DNA from: an uncultured bacterium
Lineage (GTDB): Bacteria; Krumholzibacteriota; Krumholzibacteriia; LZORAL124-64-63
Direction: 5' to 3'
DNA: 64,000 bases
Assembly: GCA_903912525.1 (NCBI GenBank)
Contig: CAIWHK010000065.1
Span: 185,679-249,678 of the forward strand
Shown: piece by piece, positions 41,927 through 53,289 of the stretch
How the letters are laid out: every line of letters begins with the position of its first letter
Position numbering within the stretch: position 1 is the stretch's first letter
Translations under genes and position numbers: made by a program
The notes under the pieces: generated by a model
What the model saw: the letters and a program-made list of their open reading frames with translations, nothing else
What the model was told of the DNA's origin: nothing
Databases searched by the model: none

Positions 41927-42121
41927 ATGATAAAGATCCGTCGTGGGGGCTACATCTTCGTCTCCTGGGTGGGTGACCACGCGCCACGGCATGTCCACGT
42001 ATACCGTGATGGGCGGTTCGTCCTGAAATGGGACCTCGACAGCGGTCGGCTCATGGCGGGCACGCCGTCGCGCCAGGTCCTGGACCTGATCCGGCAGCTG
42101 GAAGGCGAGGGACTGTTGTGA
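41927..42121 (+). CDS. DUF4160-family small protein (possible toxin-antitoxin component)
   Basis: The 64-residue protein matches the DUF4160 pattern, an early GGY-x-F, then D-H-x-P-x-H-V-H-V-Y (DHAPRHVHVY) and a short C-terminal helix. The H-x-H pair is conserved in the family. Such proteins usually pair with a small partner in type II toxin-antitoxin-like modules. Here the next gene starts with GTG four bases inside its end. No Shine-Dalgarno precedes the ATG; a promoter -10 overlaps it instead. Confidence 0.8.
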   Translation: MIKIRRGGYIFVSWVGDHAPRHVHVYRDGRFVLKWDLDSGRLMAGTPSRQVLDLIRQLEGEGLL

Positions 42122-42603
42122 AAGTCAGGTCGGTCCGGGCAAACAACCATAAACACGCCTTCGACGTGTCGGCCGGTGGGCGGTCGCTTCCCTATCCATA
42201 TGTGCGATGCCGGCCCAAGCCGTCGGCCGACGATCCGGTGGTCGATGTCTTTGTCGACAATGAACTCGCGCGCGAAGGCTTCACCTACGAACTGGCGTCC
42301 GGAGTACAGGGTACTGTCCACATGGAACAGGTGCTTGAGTATCACGGCGATCCAGCCTACCTGCGCGACCTGTTGCTCTACAAGTTGACGATTGAAGCAG
42401 GCGAGCGGTTGGCGTCGTGCGGTCTTTCCAGGCGCGAGATCATCCGCCGGCTCGGGACCTCGCCGGCGCAGTTCTACCGGCTGCTCGACGCCACCAACCG
42501 GCGCAAATCGGTCGACAAGATGCTGCTGCTGTTGGGCGCCCTCGATTGCGAGGTCGACCTGGTCGTCAGGGAAAAGACCCGGGCGGAAGTGCAGTATACA
42601 TGA
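42118..42603 (+). CDS. HTH-containing partner of the DUF4160 protein (putative antitoxin)
   Basis: The 161-residue protein has an N-terminal beta-rich half (VRANNHKHAFDVSAGGRSLPYPY, described in two parts) and a C-terminal helix-turn-helix (SRREIIRRLGTSPAQFYRLLDATN, near residues 105-130), followed by a helix rich in Leu. DUF4160 partners are often DUF2442 proteins with a similar beta-rich half; the HTH here may give DNA binding for autoregulation. It overlaps both the DUF4160 gene and the following dehydrogenase by about four bases. Confidence 0.6.
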   Translation: MKVRSVRANNHKHAFDVSAGGRSLPYPYVRCRPKPSADDPVVDVFVDNELAREGFTYELASGVQGTVHMEQVLEYHGDPAYLRDLLLYKLTIEAGERLASCGLSRREIIRRLGTSPAQFYRLLDATNRRKSVDKMLLLLGALDCEVDLVVREKTRAEVQYT

Positions 42604-43571
42604 GGATCGCCGTCGTCCATGACTACGCTGACATGTTCCGGACCACGCCGGCGTTCGCGAGCCTGGTCGGGCACGAGGTCGTCGTCTCGGTGGAGGCGAG
42701 CCGCGATCCCGCGGGCCTGGTCGCCGCCGTGCGCGGCTGCGAGGCGCTGGTGCTGACGCAGCAACGGGTCGCGCTCACCCGCGAGGTGATCGCGCAGCTG
42801 CCCGACCTGAAGTTCATTGCGCAGACCGGCCGCAACACCGACCACCTGGACGTGGCTGCGTGCACCGAGCACGGCATCGTCGTGTCGGTGGGGCGCCGCA
42901 GCAGCGCGGGACCGCATTCGACGACGGCCGAACTGGCGTGGGCGCTGATCCTGGCCTCGCTGCGCCACCTGCCGTTCGAGGTGGAGCGACTGCGCGCGGG
43001 GCACTGGCAGTCGACCGTCGGCACGCGGTTGTACGGGCGCACGCTCGGCGTGTACGCCTTCGGTCATATCGGCGCCGCGGTGGCGCGCGTGGGCCGGGCG
43101 TTCGGGATGGATGTGGTGTGCTGGGGACGCGAGGGTTCGCTGGCGCGGGCGGCGGCCGAGGGGTTCGCCGTGGCGGCCGATCGCGAGGCGTTCTTCGCGG
43201 GGGCCGACGTGCTGACGCTGCACCTGCCGCTGAAGGCCGACACGCGCGGCATCGTGACGGCCGCCGACCTGGCGCTGATGAAGCCCGACGCGCTGCTGGT
43301 CAACACGAGCCGGGCGCCGCTCATCGCCGAGGGCGTGCTGGTCGAGGCGCTTAGGCAGGGGCGGCCGGGGTTCGCGGCGGTGGACGTGTACGAGGATGAG
43401 CCGGTGCTCGGGGCCGCGCACCCGCTGCTGGGGCTGGGCAATGTCCTGTGCACGCCGCATCTGGGCTATGCTGAGCAGGGTTCGCTGGCGTCGCTGTACA
43501 CGACGGCGGTGGAACAGTTGCTGGCGTATGCGGCGGGGGCGCCGTGCGATGTTGTGAACCCGAACATGTGA
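42600..43571 (+). CDS. D-2-hydroxyacid dehydrogenase (SerA-like)
   Basis: The 323-residue protein shows the D-2-hydroxyacid dehydrogenase pattern: catalytic Arg/Glu/His regions (TGRNTDHLD, NTSRAPLI, EDEPV...HPLL...PHLG), and a NAD-binding Rossmann motif (GVYAFGHIGAAVARVG). It lacks the C-terminal ACT domain of long SerA forms. Substrate could be 3-phosphoglycerate, glycerate, formate-like or a branched 2-keto acid. It starts with ATG four bases inside the HTH gene, so a metabolic gene is coupled to a toxin-antitoxin-like pair. Confidence 0.88.
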   Translation: MRIAVVHDYADMFRTTPAFASLVGHEVVVSVEASRDPAGLVAAVRGCEALVLTQQRVALTREVIAQLPDLKFIAQTGRNTDHLDVAACTEHGIVVSVGRRSSAGPHSTTAELAWALILASLRHLPFEVERLRAGHWQSTVGTRLYGRTLGVYAFGHIGAAVARVGRAFGMDVVCWGREGSLARAAAEGFAVAADREAFFAGADVLTLHLPLKADTRGIVTAADLALMKPDALLVNTSRAPLIAEGVLVEALRQGRPGFAAVDVYEDEPVLGAAHPLLGLGNVLCTPHLGYAEQGSLASLYTTAVEQLLAYAAGAPCDVVNPNM

Positions 43572-43583
43572 CCCCGGGGGAAG

Positions 43584-44450
43584 ATGTCCCGTCCCCGCGA
43601 ACCACTGGTCCTGGCCTGGGCCACGGACCTGCACCTGGACATGGCCCGGTCCCGGCACGTCCGCCATTTCATGGCCTCGGTCCGCGACAGCGGCGCCGAT
43701 GCGGTGCTGGTCGGTGGTGATACGGCGACGGCCGTCGATGTGGCTGAGCGCTTGTGCGAACTGGCGGATGCAACCGGTCTTGCAACCTACTTCGTTCTCG
43801 GCAACCACGACTTCTACAGGGGATCGGTGGCCTCGGTCCGCGCCCGGGCTTCCGCGCTTGGCCGACCCGGCGTGCAGTGGCTGCCGGCGTCCGGCCCGCG
43901 GGAACTGGCTCCGGGCGTCGTGCTGGTTGGTCACGACGGTTGGGGCGATGCCCGCATCGGGAACTTCGCGGGGTCGGACGTCGTGTTGACGGACTACCTG
44001 CTCATCGAGGAGTTGAGCCGGTGTTTCCGGCCTGAAGCGTTCCAGGGGAGCTTCGGTGAACGATCGGCGCTGCAGGATGCGTTGCTGCAGTTGGGCGCGG
44101 ACGCCGCGACGACGCTGGCGCCACATCTGGCCGCCGCTGCTGCTCCCGGTCGCCATGTCATCGTCCTGACCCATGTGCCGCCGTTCCGGGAAGCCTGCTG
44201 GCACGAGGGACGGATCTCGGACGACCACTGGCTGCCCGGCTTCACCTGCGGCGCGATGGGTGAACTGTTGGCGGCAACCGCGCGCGGGCACCCCGATTGC
44301 CGGTTTACCGTGTTGTGCGGTCACACCCATGGCAGCGGCGCGGCGTGCATCGCGCCCAACCTCATCGTGCATACCCAGGGCGCAACTTACGGAAATCCAC
44401 GCTGGTTACGGCTCGAGGTGACGCTGGACGAGGTCAGGATCGCGGGCTGA
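43584..44450 (+). CDS. Calcineurin-like metallophosphoesterase
   Basis: The 288-residue protein has the five metallophosphoesterase motifs: ATDLHLD, VGGDT, LGNHDFY, LTHVPPF and CGHTHG, so the two-metal site is complete. Substrate is unknown; it could be a nucleotide, phospholipid or protein phosphate. It follows the dehydrogenase by 12 bases, with GGGGGAAG upstream of the ATG, as the last gene of the four-gene operon. Confidence 0.88.
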   Translation: MSRPREPLVLAWATDLHLDMARSRHVRHFMASVRDSGADAVLVGGDTATAVDVAERLCELADATGLATYFVLGNHDFYRGSVASVRARASALGRPGVQWLPASGPRELAPGVVLVGHDGWGDARIGNFAGSDVVLTDYLLIEELSRCFRPEAFQGSFGERSALQDALLQLGADAATTLAPHLAAAAAPGRHVIVLTHVPPFREACWHEGRISDDHWLPGFTCGAMGELLAATARGHPDCRFTVLCGHTHGSGAACIAPNLIVHTQGATYGNPRWLRLEVTLDEVRIAG

Positions 44451-44499
44451 TCGACTGTGGCGGCCCCGGAGGACACGGCACGGCAGCGCGCCGTTGCAC

Positions 44500-44528
44500 T
44501 TGGCACGCGCCTCCGGATGCGCTATCAT
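44500..44528 (+). promoter_or_regulatory. Promoter of rho with a long leader
   Basis: TTGGCA (44500-44505), 17-base spacer, TATCAT (44523-44528). The transcript would carry about 125 bases before the rho ATG, including a pyrimidine-rich stretch; in E. coli rho autoregulates by terminating in its own leader. Confidence 0.65.
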
Positions 44529-44659
44529 GGAGGGGTGCCCACCGCCCCGGGAGTTCCTTCCCCGCGCGCGTCGGGGGGACACATTCCGGGCGCGACGCCG
44601 ATTTGGGCGCAACCCGGTTTCCCCAGACAGACATCCTCTATCGTTTGGAACGGATACGC

Positions 44660-45769
44660 ATGTCCGAAACCACCACCGGCGTATTGGACCTCTCCCAGAA
44701 GGGGGACGGCTTCCTGCGCAACCCGGCCAAGTCGTTCGTGGCCACGCCTGAAGACGTTCTGGTGCCGCGGCAGGCCATCCAGAAGTTCGCGCTCGTGCAC
44801 GGCGCCACCATCACCGGACCGGTGAAGACGGGGCGGCGCTCACCCCAGTTGGTCGGGCTGGACACCATCTGCGGCGTCACGTACGACCGCTACCGGCAGC
44901 GCACGCCGTTCGAGAAGCTGCTGGCGGTCAACCCCGACCGGCGCTTCCGCATCGGCGACCACGGCGGGCCCACGATGCGCATCGTCGAGTTGTTCGCGCC
45001 CCTGGCGCGCGGCACGCGCGGGCTGATCGTCGCGCCGCCGCGCACGGGCAAGACGGTGATCCTCGAGGAACTGACCAAGGCGATCTGCGCCGACTCGCCC
45101 GATTCGCGCGTGGTCGTGCTGCTGGTCGATGAGCGCCCCGAGGAAGTCACGCACTTCCGCCGCTCGGTGCCGGCCGAGGTCCTGGCCAGCAACAACGACC
45201 AGGACATCGAGGCGCACGTGAAGCTGTGCGAGTTGACGATGGCCCAGATCCGCTGCGAGGCCGAGTGCGGCCACGACGTCGTGCTGCTGGTCGACAGCCT
45301 GACCCGCATGGCGCGCGCGTTCAACAACCACATGCCGGGCTCGGGGCGCACGCTGTCGGGCGGCCTCGACTCGCGCGCGATGGAGATCCCGCGCAAGTTC
45401 TTCGGCATGGCGCGCAACGTCGAGGGCGGCGGTTCCATCACCGTCATCGCCACGGCGCTGATCGAGACGGGCTCGCGCCTGGACGACCTGATCTTCGAGG
45501 AGTTCAAGGGCACCGGCAACAGCGAGATCGTGCTGGACCGCCAGATGGCCGAGGCCCGTTGCTTCCCCGCCATCAACATCCGCACCAGCGGCACCCGTCG
45601 CGAAGAGCTGCTCTACACCGAGGACCAGATCCTGGCCCTGAACCTGCTGCGCAAGCGCGCCATCGCGGTGCCGCCGCGGCAGGCCATGGAGGGCATGCTC
45701 AAGCTGATGGACAAGTATCCCTCGAACGACGTGCTGCTGGCGGGGCTGAAGAGCCTGCCGGGGGCCTGA
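44660..45769 (+). CDS. rho: Transcription termination factor Rho (short form)
   Basis: The 369-residue hexameric RNA helicase starts directly at the cold-shock-like RNA-binding domain (GVLDLSQKGDGFLRNPAKSF; the usual ~45-residue N-terminal helical domain is missing). The ATPase core has Walker A (APPRTGKT, 125-132), Walker B and the Q-loop/R-loop regions (NNHMPGSGRTLSGGLD). Typical Rho is about 419 residues, so this is a natural short form, as reported in several phyla. GGAACGGA precedes ATG 44660. A longer upstream frame exists but lacks a start signal. Confidence 0.94.
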   Translation: MSETTTGVLDLSQKGDGFLRNPAKSFVATPEDVLVPRQAIQKFALVHGATITGPVKTGRRSPQLVGLDTICGVTYDRYRQRTPFEKLLAVNPDRRFRIGDHGGPTMRIVELFAPLARGTRGLIVAPPRTGKTVILEELTKAICADSPDSRVVVLLVDERPEEVTHFRRSVPAEVLASNNDQDIEAHVKLCELTMAQIRCEAECGHDVVLLVDSLTRMARAFNNHMPGSGRTLSGGLDSRAMEIPRKFFGMARNVEGGGSITVIATALIETGSRLDDLIFEEFKGTGNSEIVLDRQMAEARCFPAINIRTSGTRREELLYTEDQILALNLLRKRAIAVPPRQAMEGMLKLMDKYPSNDVLLAGLKSLPGA

Positions 45770-45779
45770 GGAGAACGGC

Positions 45780-46240
45780 ATGGGCGATGAGGTCCGCACC
45801 GCGCTGGCCGCCATCGCCCGCCGCTGGGTCGAGGAAGGGTGGCGGCATGACGACGCCCTCCCCGACGGGCACATTGTCGACGAATTGCACTCTCACGGCT
45901 TTATTGACCATGACAGCGGCGGTCGCGCTGCCGACAATGCCGGGTTCCGCGAGGGGATCGTGCGGCTGCTCGCCGCGTTTCCCGACCTGCGGACCGAGGC
46001 GCGCGATTTCGTGGTGGAGCCGACTTGCGCCGGCGCAAGTGGCGCCTGCTCGGGGACCGTCACCGTGCGGTGGATCGCCGTCGGCACGCAGGCCGGCTCG
46101 TATCTGGGCGCGGCGCCGACGAATCGACAGACCGCATTCAAGGGCATCGAGATCATCCGCCTCGAGGACGGCCGGATCACCGAACGCTGGGGCGAATGGG
46201 ACGGGCTCGAACTGCTGGCCCAACTGAACCGGGGAACGCC

Positions 46241-46244
<4 letters not shown>
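45780..46244 (+). CDS. SnoaL-like ester cyclase/polyketide cyclase fold protein
   Basis: The 154-residue protein has the SnoaL cone-fold pattern ([56 protein letters not shown], given in parts). Palindrome copy 11 lies in its centre and is read in frame as TCAGAS (residues 82-87), lengthening the loop between two strands without breaking the frame. It starts 10 bases after rho and overlaps the YgiQ gene by four bases. Substrate unknown. Confidence 0.75.
46023..46040. repeat. Dispersed palindrome, copy 11, inside the SnoaL-like gene (full 18 bp)
   Basis: The full dyad occupies exactly six codons (ACT TGC GCC GGC GCA AGT) of the SnoaL-like gene, giving TCAGAS in a predicted loop. Confidence 0.9.
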
Positions 46245-48880
<2,636 letters not shown>

Positions 48881-48899
48881 GGGGACTTGTTGGTCGCCG

Positions 48900-48919
48900 G
48901 ACTTGCGCCGGCGCAAGTC
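48900..48919. repeat. Dispersed palindrome, copy 12 (full 20 bp)
   Basis: GACTTGCGCCGGCGCAAGTC, symmetrical over 20 bases, between the converging ygiQ and receiver genes. It has no T-tract on either side. Confidence 0.92.
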
Positions 48920-48933
48920 CCCGAACGTCGCTG

Positions 48934-49329
48934 CTAGACCGCCGCGGCCTGCGACACGCGTTCGACCAGTTCGTCCACGGCCAGGACCAGTTCCTCGACC
49001 TGGAACGGCTTGACCAGGTACTTCTCGACGCGCTGCTCGCGGGCGCGCTCGTAGTCGGACAGATCGGTGCGCGCGGTCAGGAAGATGATGGGCAGGAACA
49101 TCGTCAAAGGGTCGCTGCGCAGGCGACCGGCGACGGTGTGGCCGTCGCCGCCTGGCATCCCGATGTCCAGCACGACAAGGTCGGGCAGGATCTGCCGCGC
49201 CAGGCGGGTGGCCTGGACGCCGTCGCTGGCAGTGGTGATCTCGTAACCGCGGGAGCGGAGGCGGATCCGGACGGCCTCGAGCAGCTCGGGGTCGTCGTCC
49301 ACCAGGAGGATGCGGGCTCGGCTCATCAT
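48934..49329 (-). CDS. Single-domain response regulator of the Kai operon
   Basis: This ~131-residue receiver has the acidic pair (LLVDDDPE), phospho-Asp in VVLDIGMPGGDG, Thr/Ser in FLTART and Lys in YLVKPF. There is no output domain. The start is ATG 49329 or 49326, both after AAAGGGAC. It lies 175 bases downstream of the hybrid kinase on the same strand, so it probably belongs with the Kai-kinase system as its output or phosphate sink. Confidence 0.88.
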   Translation of the reverse strand: MMSRARILLVDDDPELLEAVRIRLRSRGYEITTASDGVQATRLARQILPDLVVLDIGMPGGDGHTVAGRLRSDPLTMFLPIIFLTARTDLSDYERAREQRVEKYLVKPFQVEELVLAVDELVERVSQAAAV

Positions 49330-49503
49330 CGTCCCTTTCACCATGCCTTTTCCGGCCGGCAGGGCGTCGCTCGGCTTCGTGTCGGGGCCGGCCCCGTGGG
49401 TGCCTTCCCGGTCGCGCCCCTATTCGGACATCCGAGGGACGGCTTTAGAAAATAATCCACGAAACCCGTAGGAATACTCCACATCGGTGAACGGTCGTGC
49501 CGC

Positions 49504-51456
49504 TCAGAGCGCGCTGGCGCCGAACCGGTTGGCCGCCGTCATGCGCCCGAGGGCTGCCTCGAGGTGCGGCGCCACCTCGTCCAGCCACGGCGACGTCGGC
49601 CGGCCCGTGTACGAGCCCACCGGCAACGGCATCGTGTCGAAGGTGAACTCGAGCCGGTTGCGCCCGGTGTCGCCGGCGCCGGCCAGTTGTCCCCGCAGGC
49701 GCTCGACCAGCACCGCGATGCCAGCGGCATCGGCGGCGGCGATGACGAACACCAGTTCGCCCCACTGGTCGCAGACCAGGCGCGGCAGCAGCAGGTCGCG
49801 GTCGGGCATGATGCAGGCGCTGACGACCTGCCGCGTGGCATCGAGGAACTTCGCCTCGAAGGCTTGCAGCACGACGCCGTCAGCCGGTCGCACGACGATA
49901 CCGATCAGGTGCAGCGGCGCATCGCTACCCGACGAGACCGGTAGCCGTGCAAGCAGCGTGCGGCACGAGAACGTGGGCACGGTAAAATGGAACGTGCTGC
50001 CCTTGCCGACCTCGCTGTCCACCCAGATCCGCCCGCCATGCCCAGTGACGATCTGCCGGCAGATATACAGGCCAAGGCCGAGGCCGCGGCGCCCGACCTG
50101 CGGGCCCATCTCGCGCTGGTAGAGGTGCTCGAAGACGAGTTCCTGTTCCTCGGGCGGGATGCCGCAGCCGGTGTCACGGACCGAGACGCGCAACTCGTCG
50201 GCCGCGTCGGGGTCCCGGCCGGCAGCCAACGTCACGGTGCCGCCGCCGGGCGTGAACTTCGCGGCGTTGCTCAGCAGGTTGATCAGGACCTGACGGATGC
50301 GGCTCGGGTCGGCCAGCAGGTCGGGCAGGTTGGGCTCGAGTTCGAGGCGGAACTCGATCGTGAGGCTGCGTTGGGCGGCGCGCACGGCGGCCACGGCTTC
50401 CTCCGCCAGTGCGGGCATGTGGGCGCGCAGCGGATCGATGCGCAGTTTGCCGCTGTCGCTGCGCTGGGCCTCGAGCAGGTCCTCGATCAGCTTCTCGAGG
50501 TGGCGGCAGTTGCGCAGCACCGTCTCGAGGGCCTTGAATTGCTCCGGGGACACCGGACCCAGCAGGCTGTCCTTCAGCAACTCCGTCCACTGCTGCGCCA
50601 CCGTCAACGGCGTGCGCAACTCGTGAGAGACGTGCGACAGGAACTGGTCGCGCACCGTCAACTGCCTGACGCGCGTCTCGTCCAGCTGCCTGAGCGTCTC
50701 CTTGTGCGCGGTGATGTCGCGGAACGCGGCCAGGATGGACGGCGCCCCGTGCCAGTCGACGAGCGACACGCGCATCTCGGCGGTCAGGCCGCGTCCGTCG
50801 GGGCGCACCAGTTCCAGTTCGGCGCTGATGCCGTCGACCGGCAGGCCCAGCACGGTGCCCAGCAGCCGGGCGCGCGGGCGGTTGAAGAGCGCCTCGGCCG
50901 CCGGGTTGGCGAACAGGATCGTTCCCTGCTGGTCGGTGATGACGATGCCGTCGGCAGCGCCGGCGATCAACCGGCGCAGGCGGTCCTCGCTGGCCTCGAG
51001 TTCCCGCGCCTTGATCGCCAGTTCGCGGCGCAGGTGGTGCCGCTCGATGGCGTAGCGCATCGCGCGTTCGAGCAGTTCCGTGCTCAGGTGCCCCTTGTCC
51101 AGGAAGTCCTGCGCACCGGCCTTGACCGCAGCCACGGCGATGGACTCGTCCCGCAAGCCGGTCAGGATCAGGATCGGCGCCAGCGTCTGCGCGGCCATCA
51201 GTCGGTTCAGCGCCTCGAGGCCCTCGGCATCCGGCAGTTTCAGGTCCAGCAGGATGACGTCGTACTCGGACTCGCGCAGGGCCTGCAGCCCGGCGCCGAG
51301 CGTCGGCACGTCATGCAGCCGGCAGCGACCCCGGCGGGACGGGCCCAATTCGATGCGCGACAGGACTGAACCGATCAGGGCGCAATCATCGCGATCGTCA
51401 TCCACCAGCAGCACGTCGAGATCATCGAAAAGGCCGGCGTCGCTCGCAATGCTCAT
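49504..51456 (-). CDS. Receiver-PAS-histidine kinase (CikA/SasA-like position in the Kai operon)
   Basis: The 650-residue protein has an N-terminal receiver (~14-140; VILLDLKLPD), a PAS domain (~150-265; DGIVITDQQGTILFANPAAE), a kinase core (H-box HVSHELRTPL ~280; N-box LLSNAAKF; G1 DTGCGI; G2 RRGLGLGLYI) and a C-terminal ~150-residue domain of unknown type. Receiver and kinase in one chain, with the phospho-Asp retained. It starts four bases inside kaiC, so its output is tied to KaiC state; in cyanobacteria SasA and CikA play this role from separate loci. Confidence 0.9.
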   Translation of the reverse strand: MSIASDAGLFDDLDVLLVDDDRDDCALIGSVLSRIELGPSRRGRCRLHDVPTLGAGLQALRESEYDVILLDLKLPDAEGLEALNRLMAAQTLAPILILTGLRDESIAVAAVKAGAQDFLDKGHLSTELLERAMRYAIERHHLRRELAIKARELEASEDRLRRLIAGAADGIVITDQQGTILFANPAAEALFNRPRARLLGTVLGLPVDGISAELELVRPDGRGLTAEMRVSLVDWHGAPSILAAFRDITAHKETLRQLDETRVRQLTVRDQFLSHVSHELRTPLTVAQQWTELLKDSLLGPVSPEQFKALETVLRNCRHLEKLIEDLLEAQRSDSGKLRIDPLRAHMPALAEEAVAAVRAAQRSLTIEFRLELEPNLPDLLADPSRIRQVLINLLSNAAKFTPGGGTVTLAAGRDPDAADELRVSVRDTGCGIPPEEQELVFEHLYQREMGPQVGRRGLGLGLYICRQIVTGHGGRIWVDSEVGKGSTFHFTVPTFSCRTLLARLPVSSGSDAPLHLIGIVVRPADGVVLQAFEAKFLDATRQVVSACIMPDRDLLLPRLVCDQWGELVFVIAAADAAGIAVLVERLRGQLAGAGDTGRNRLEFTFDTMPLPVGSYTGRPTSPWLDEVAPHLEAALGRMTAANRFGASAL

Positions 51457-52964
51457 GAATCGAACAAATCATTGAGGCGCGCGATCTCACGCTCTGACGC
51501 ATGGACCGGGACGCCGGCCAGGATACCCGAGACATTGCGGAACGCCGAGCCGATGTGCATGCCGGTGCTGTCGATCGAGACTTCGCGGATCTCCTTGTCG
51601 TGCATGGATCCGCGCATCTTCAGGACGGTCATGCCGCGGCGCATGACGCCGTACATCTCCACGTACCTCAGCAGCAGGATCGAGTCGGTGATCGTCGAGA
51701 TGTGCGCCTCTGTCACCGACGCGCCGCCCAGCAGCGTAGGCGTGGTGGCCGTGAACAGGCCGGCCATCTCGTGGTGCTTGATGAACGAGGTCAACCCGAT
51801 CACGAACTCGCGGAAGCCCTTGATGGAGCCGACGCGCTCCAGCGCGGAGAGGCTGTCCACAGCGACCCGATTGGGCTTGAAGGCGCCGATCTCGGCCTTC
51901 ATGCTGACCAGGTGGTCTTCCAGGCCCGCCACCTCGGGGTAGGTGCAGATGACGCGCAGGTGGCCGGACTCCTCGAGCTTGTGGAAGTCGAGCCCCCAGC
52001 CGCGGGCGTTGCGGAACAACTGCTCGCGGCTCTCTTCGAAGGCGAAGAGCAGGCAGCGCTCGCCGTTGAGCGCGCCGCCGCTGATGAATTGCGTGACGGT
52101 CAGCGTCTTGCCGGTGCCGGTGGCGCCGGAGACGAGGATGACCGAGTCGCGGAAGAAGCCGCCGCCGCACATGTCGTCCAGGACCTGGTTGCCCGACGTG
52201 ATGCGCAGGTCGGTCGACTGCTGCTTCAGTTCGAGGGCCGACAGCGGCAGCACGATGATCCCCTCGCGCGGGTGGATCGTGAAGGGGTATTCGCCCTTCT
52301 GGTGGTCGGTGCCGCGGAACTTCAGGATCTCGATGGTGCGGCGGCGCTTCTCGTCCTCGAGCACGTTGCGCAGGACGACGACGTTGTCGGTGACGAATTC
52401 CTCGATCCCGTAGCGGGCGATGCCGCCGAACTCCTCGGTCCTTTCGGCGGTCAGCAGCGCGGTGACGCCCAGCTTCTTGAGGGCCGTCGTGATGCGCAGC
52501 ATCTCGTTGCGCACGATCTTCGACTGGGCGATCTGCGTGAAGACCGCGCCCAGGGAGTCCATCACCACGCGCTGCGCGCCGACGCGATTGACCGCGTTCT
52601 CGATGCGGGCCAACAGCGCGCCGAGGTCATACTCGCCGGCGATCACGGTCTCATCCGACAGTTGCGGCGACACGTCGACGAAGGCCCACTTGCCCGCCGC
52701 TTCCCAGGCGGCGATGTCCCACCCGAAGCTCATCATGTTGCGTCGGATGTCCGCGGGCGGCTCCTCGAAGGTCACGAACACGCCGGCCTGGTCGAACTGC
52801 TCGATCCCGGATGCCAGGAACTGGCTGCCAAAGACCGTCTTGGCGCTGCCAGCCGTGCCCGAGAGCAGTGTCGTGCGGTTCATCGGCAAACCGCCGTTGG
52901 TGATGCTGTCGAACCCGGGGATGCCCGTCAGCAACTTGGGGAGGCCCAGTGGGTTCTCACTCAT
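51453..52964 (-). CDS. kaiC: Circadian-clock-type ATPase KaiC
   Basis: The 503-residue double RecA ATPase has a first P-loop GTAGSAKT (36-43, with Ala where Gly is usual), catalytic EE 67-68, a second P-loop GATGTGKT (280-287) and EE 310-311. The phosphorylation cluster of cyanobacterial KaiC (T426, S431, T432) is present as T418, S423, T424 in SVTEAHISTITDS, so phosphorylation cycling is possible. The C-terminal ~30 residues differ from the cyanobacterial A-loop tail. It overlaps kaiB by eight bases and the kinase by four. Confidence 0.95.
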   Translation of the reverse strand: MSENPLGLPKLLTGIPGFDSITNGGLPMNRTTLLSGTAGSAKTVFGSQFLASGIEQFDQAGVFVTFEEPPADIRRNMMSFGWDIAAWEAAGKWAFVDVSPQLSDETVIAGEYDLGALLARIENAVNRVGAQRVVMDSLGAVFTQIAQSKIVRNEMLRITTALKKLGVTALLTAERTEEFGGIARYGIEEFVTDNVVVLRNVLEDEKRRRTIEILKFRGTDHQKGEYPFTIHPREGIIVLPLSALELKQQSTDLRITSGNQVLDDMCGGGFFRDSVILVSGATGTGKTLTVTQFISGGALNGERCLLFAFEESREQLFRNARGWGLDFHKLEESGHLRVICTYPEVAGLEDHLVSMKAEIGAFKPNRVAVDSLSALERVGSIKGFREFVIGLTSFIKHHEMAGLFTATTPTLLGGASVTEAHISTITDSILLLRYVEMYGVMRRGMTVLKMRGSMHDKEIREVSIDSTGMHIGSAFRNVSGILAGVPVHASEREIARLNDLFDS

Positions 52965-53289
52965 GGTCGTGATCCTCGCTGACTTGGGTTTGGGTCGCGG
53001 TTGAGAGGGAGGCGCCGAGAAGCCCGAGCGCCTGCTTGACAACATCTCGTTCGGAGAGATCGCCGATGATGCGCAGCGGCGGCAGGGGCGAAGTCCTGAT
53101 CAGCGTCGGCGTGGCGAGGATGTGGCGTTCCTCAGCGCGCTCAGGCTGCTCTACCACATCGATGATCGTCATTTCGTACTCGACATCCGGGGCCTCGGCG
53201 AAGTACCCGCGCAGGTTCTGGATCGCGCGCTGGGACTGCCGTGTGCGCCCGGTGACAAAGAGTTCGAAGGCGAGTTTGGGCACGGTCAC
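52957..53289 (-). CDS. kaiB: Circadian-clock-type protein KaiB
   Basis: The 110-residue thioredoxin-like protein has the family pattern LFVTGRTRQSQRAIQNL, TIIDVVEQPERAEERHILATPTL (in parts) and RIIGDLSERDVV. KaiB binds the KaiC CI ring and, in cyanobacteria, sequesters KaiA. A C-terminal acidic/His tail (SEDHDHE) is extra. The start is GTG 53289, overlapping the upstream gene by four bases. Confidence 0.95.
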   Translation of the reverse strand: MTVPKLAFELFVTGRTRQSQRAIQNLRGYFAEAPDVEYEMTIIDVVEQPERAEERHILATPTLIRTSPLPPLRIIGDLSERDVVKQALGLLGASLSTATQTQVSEDHDHE

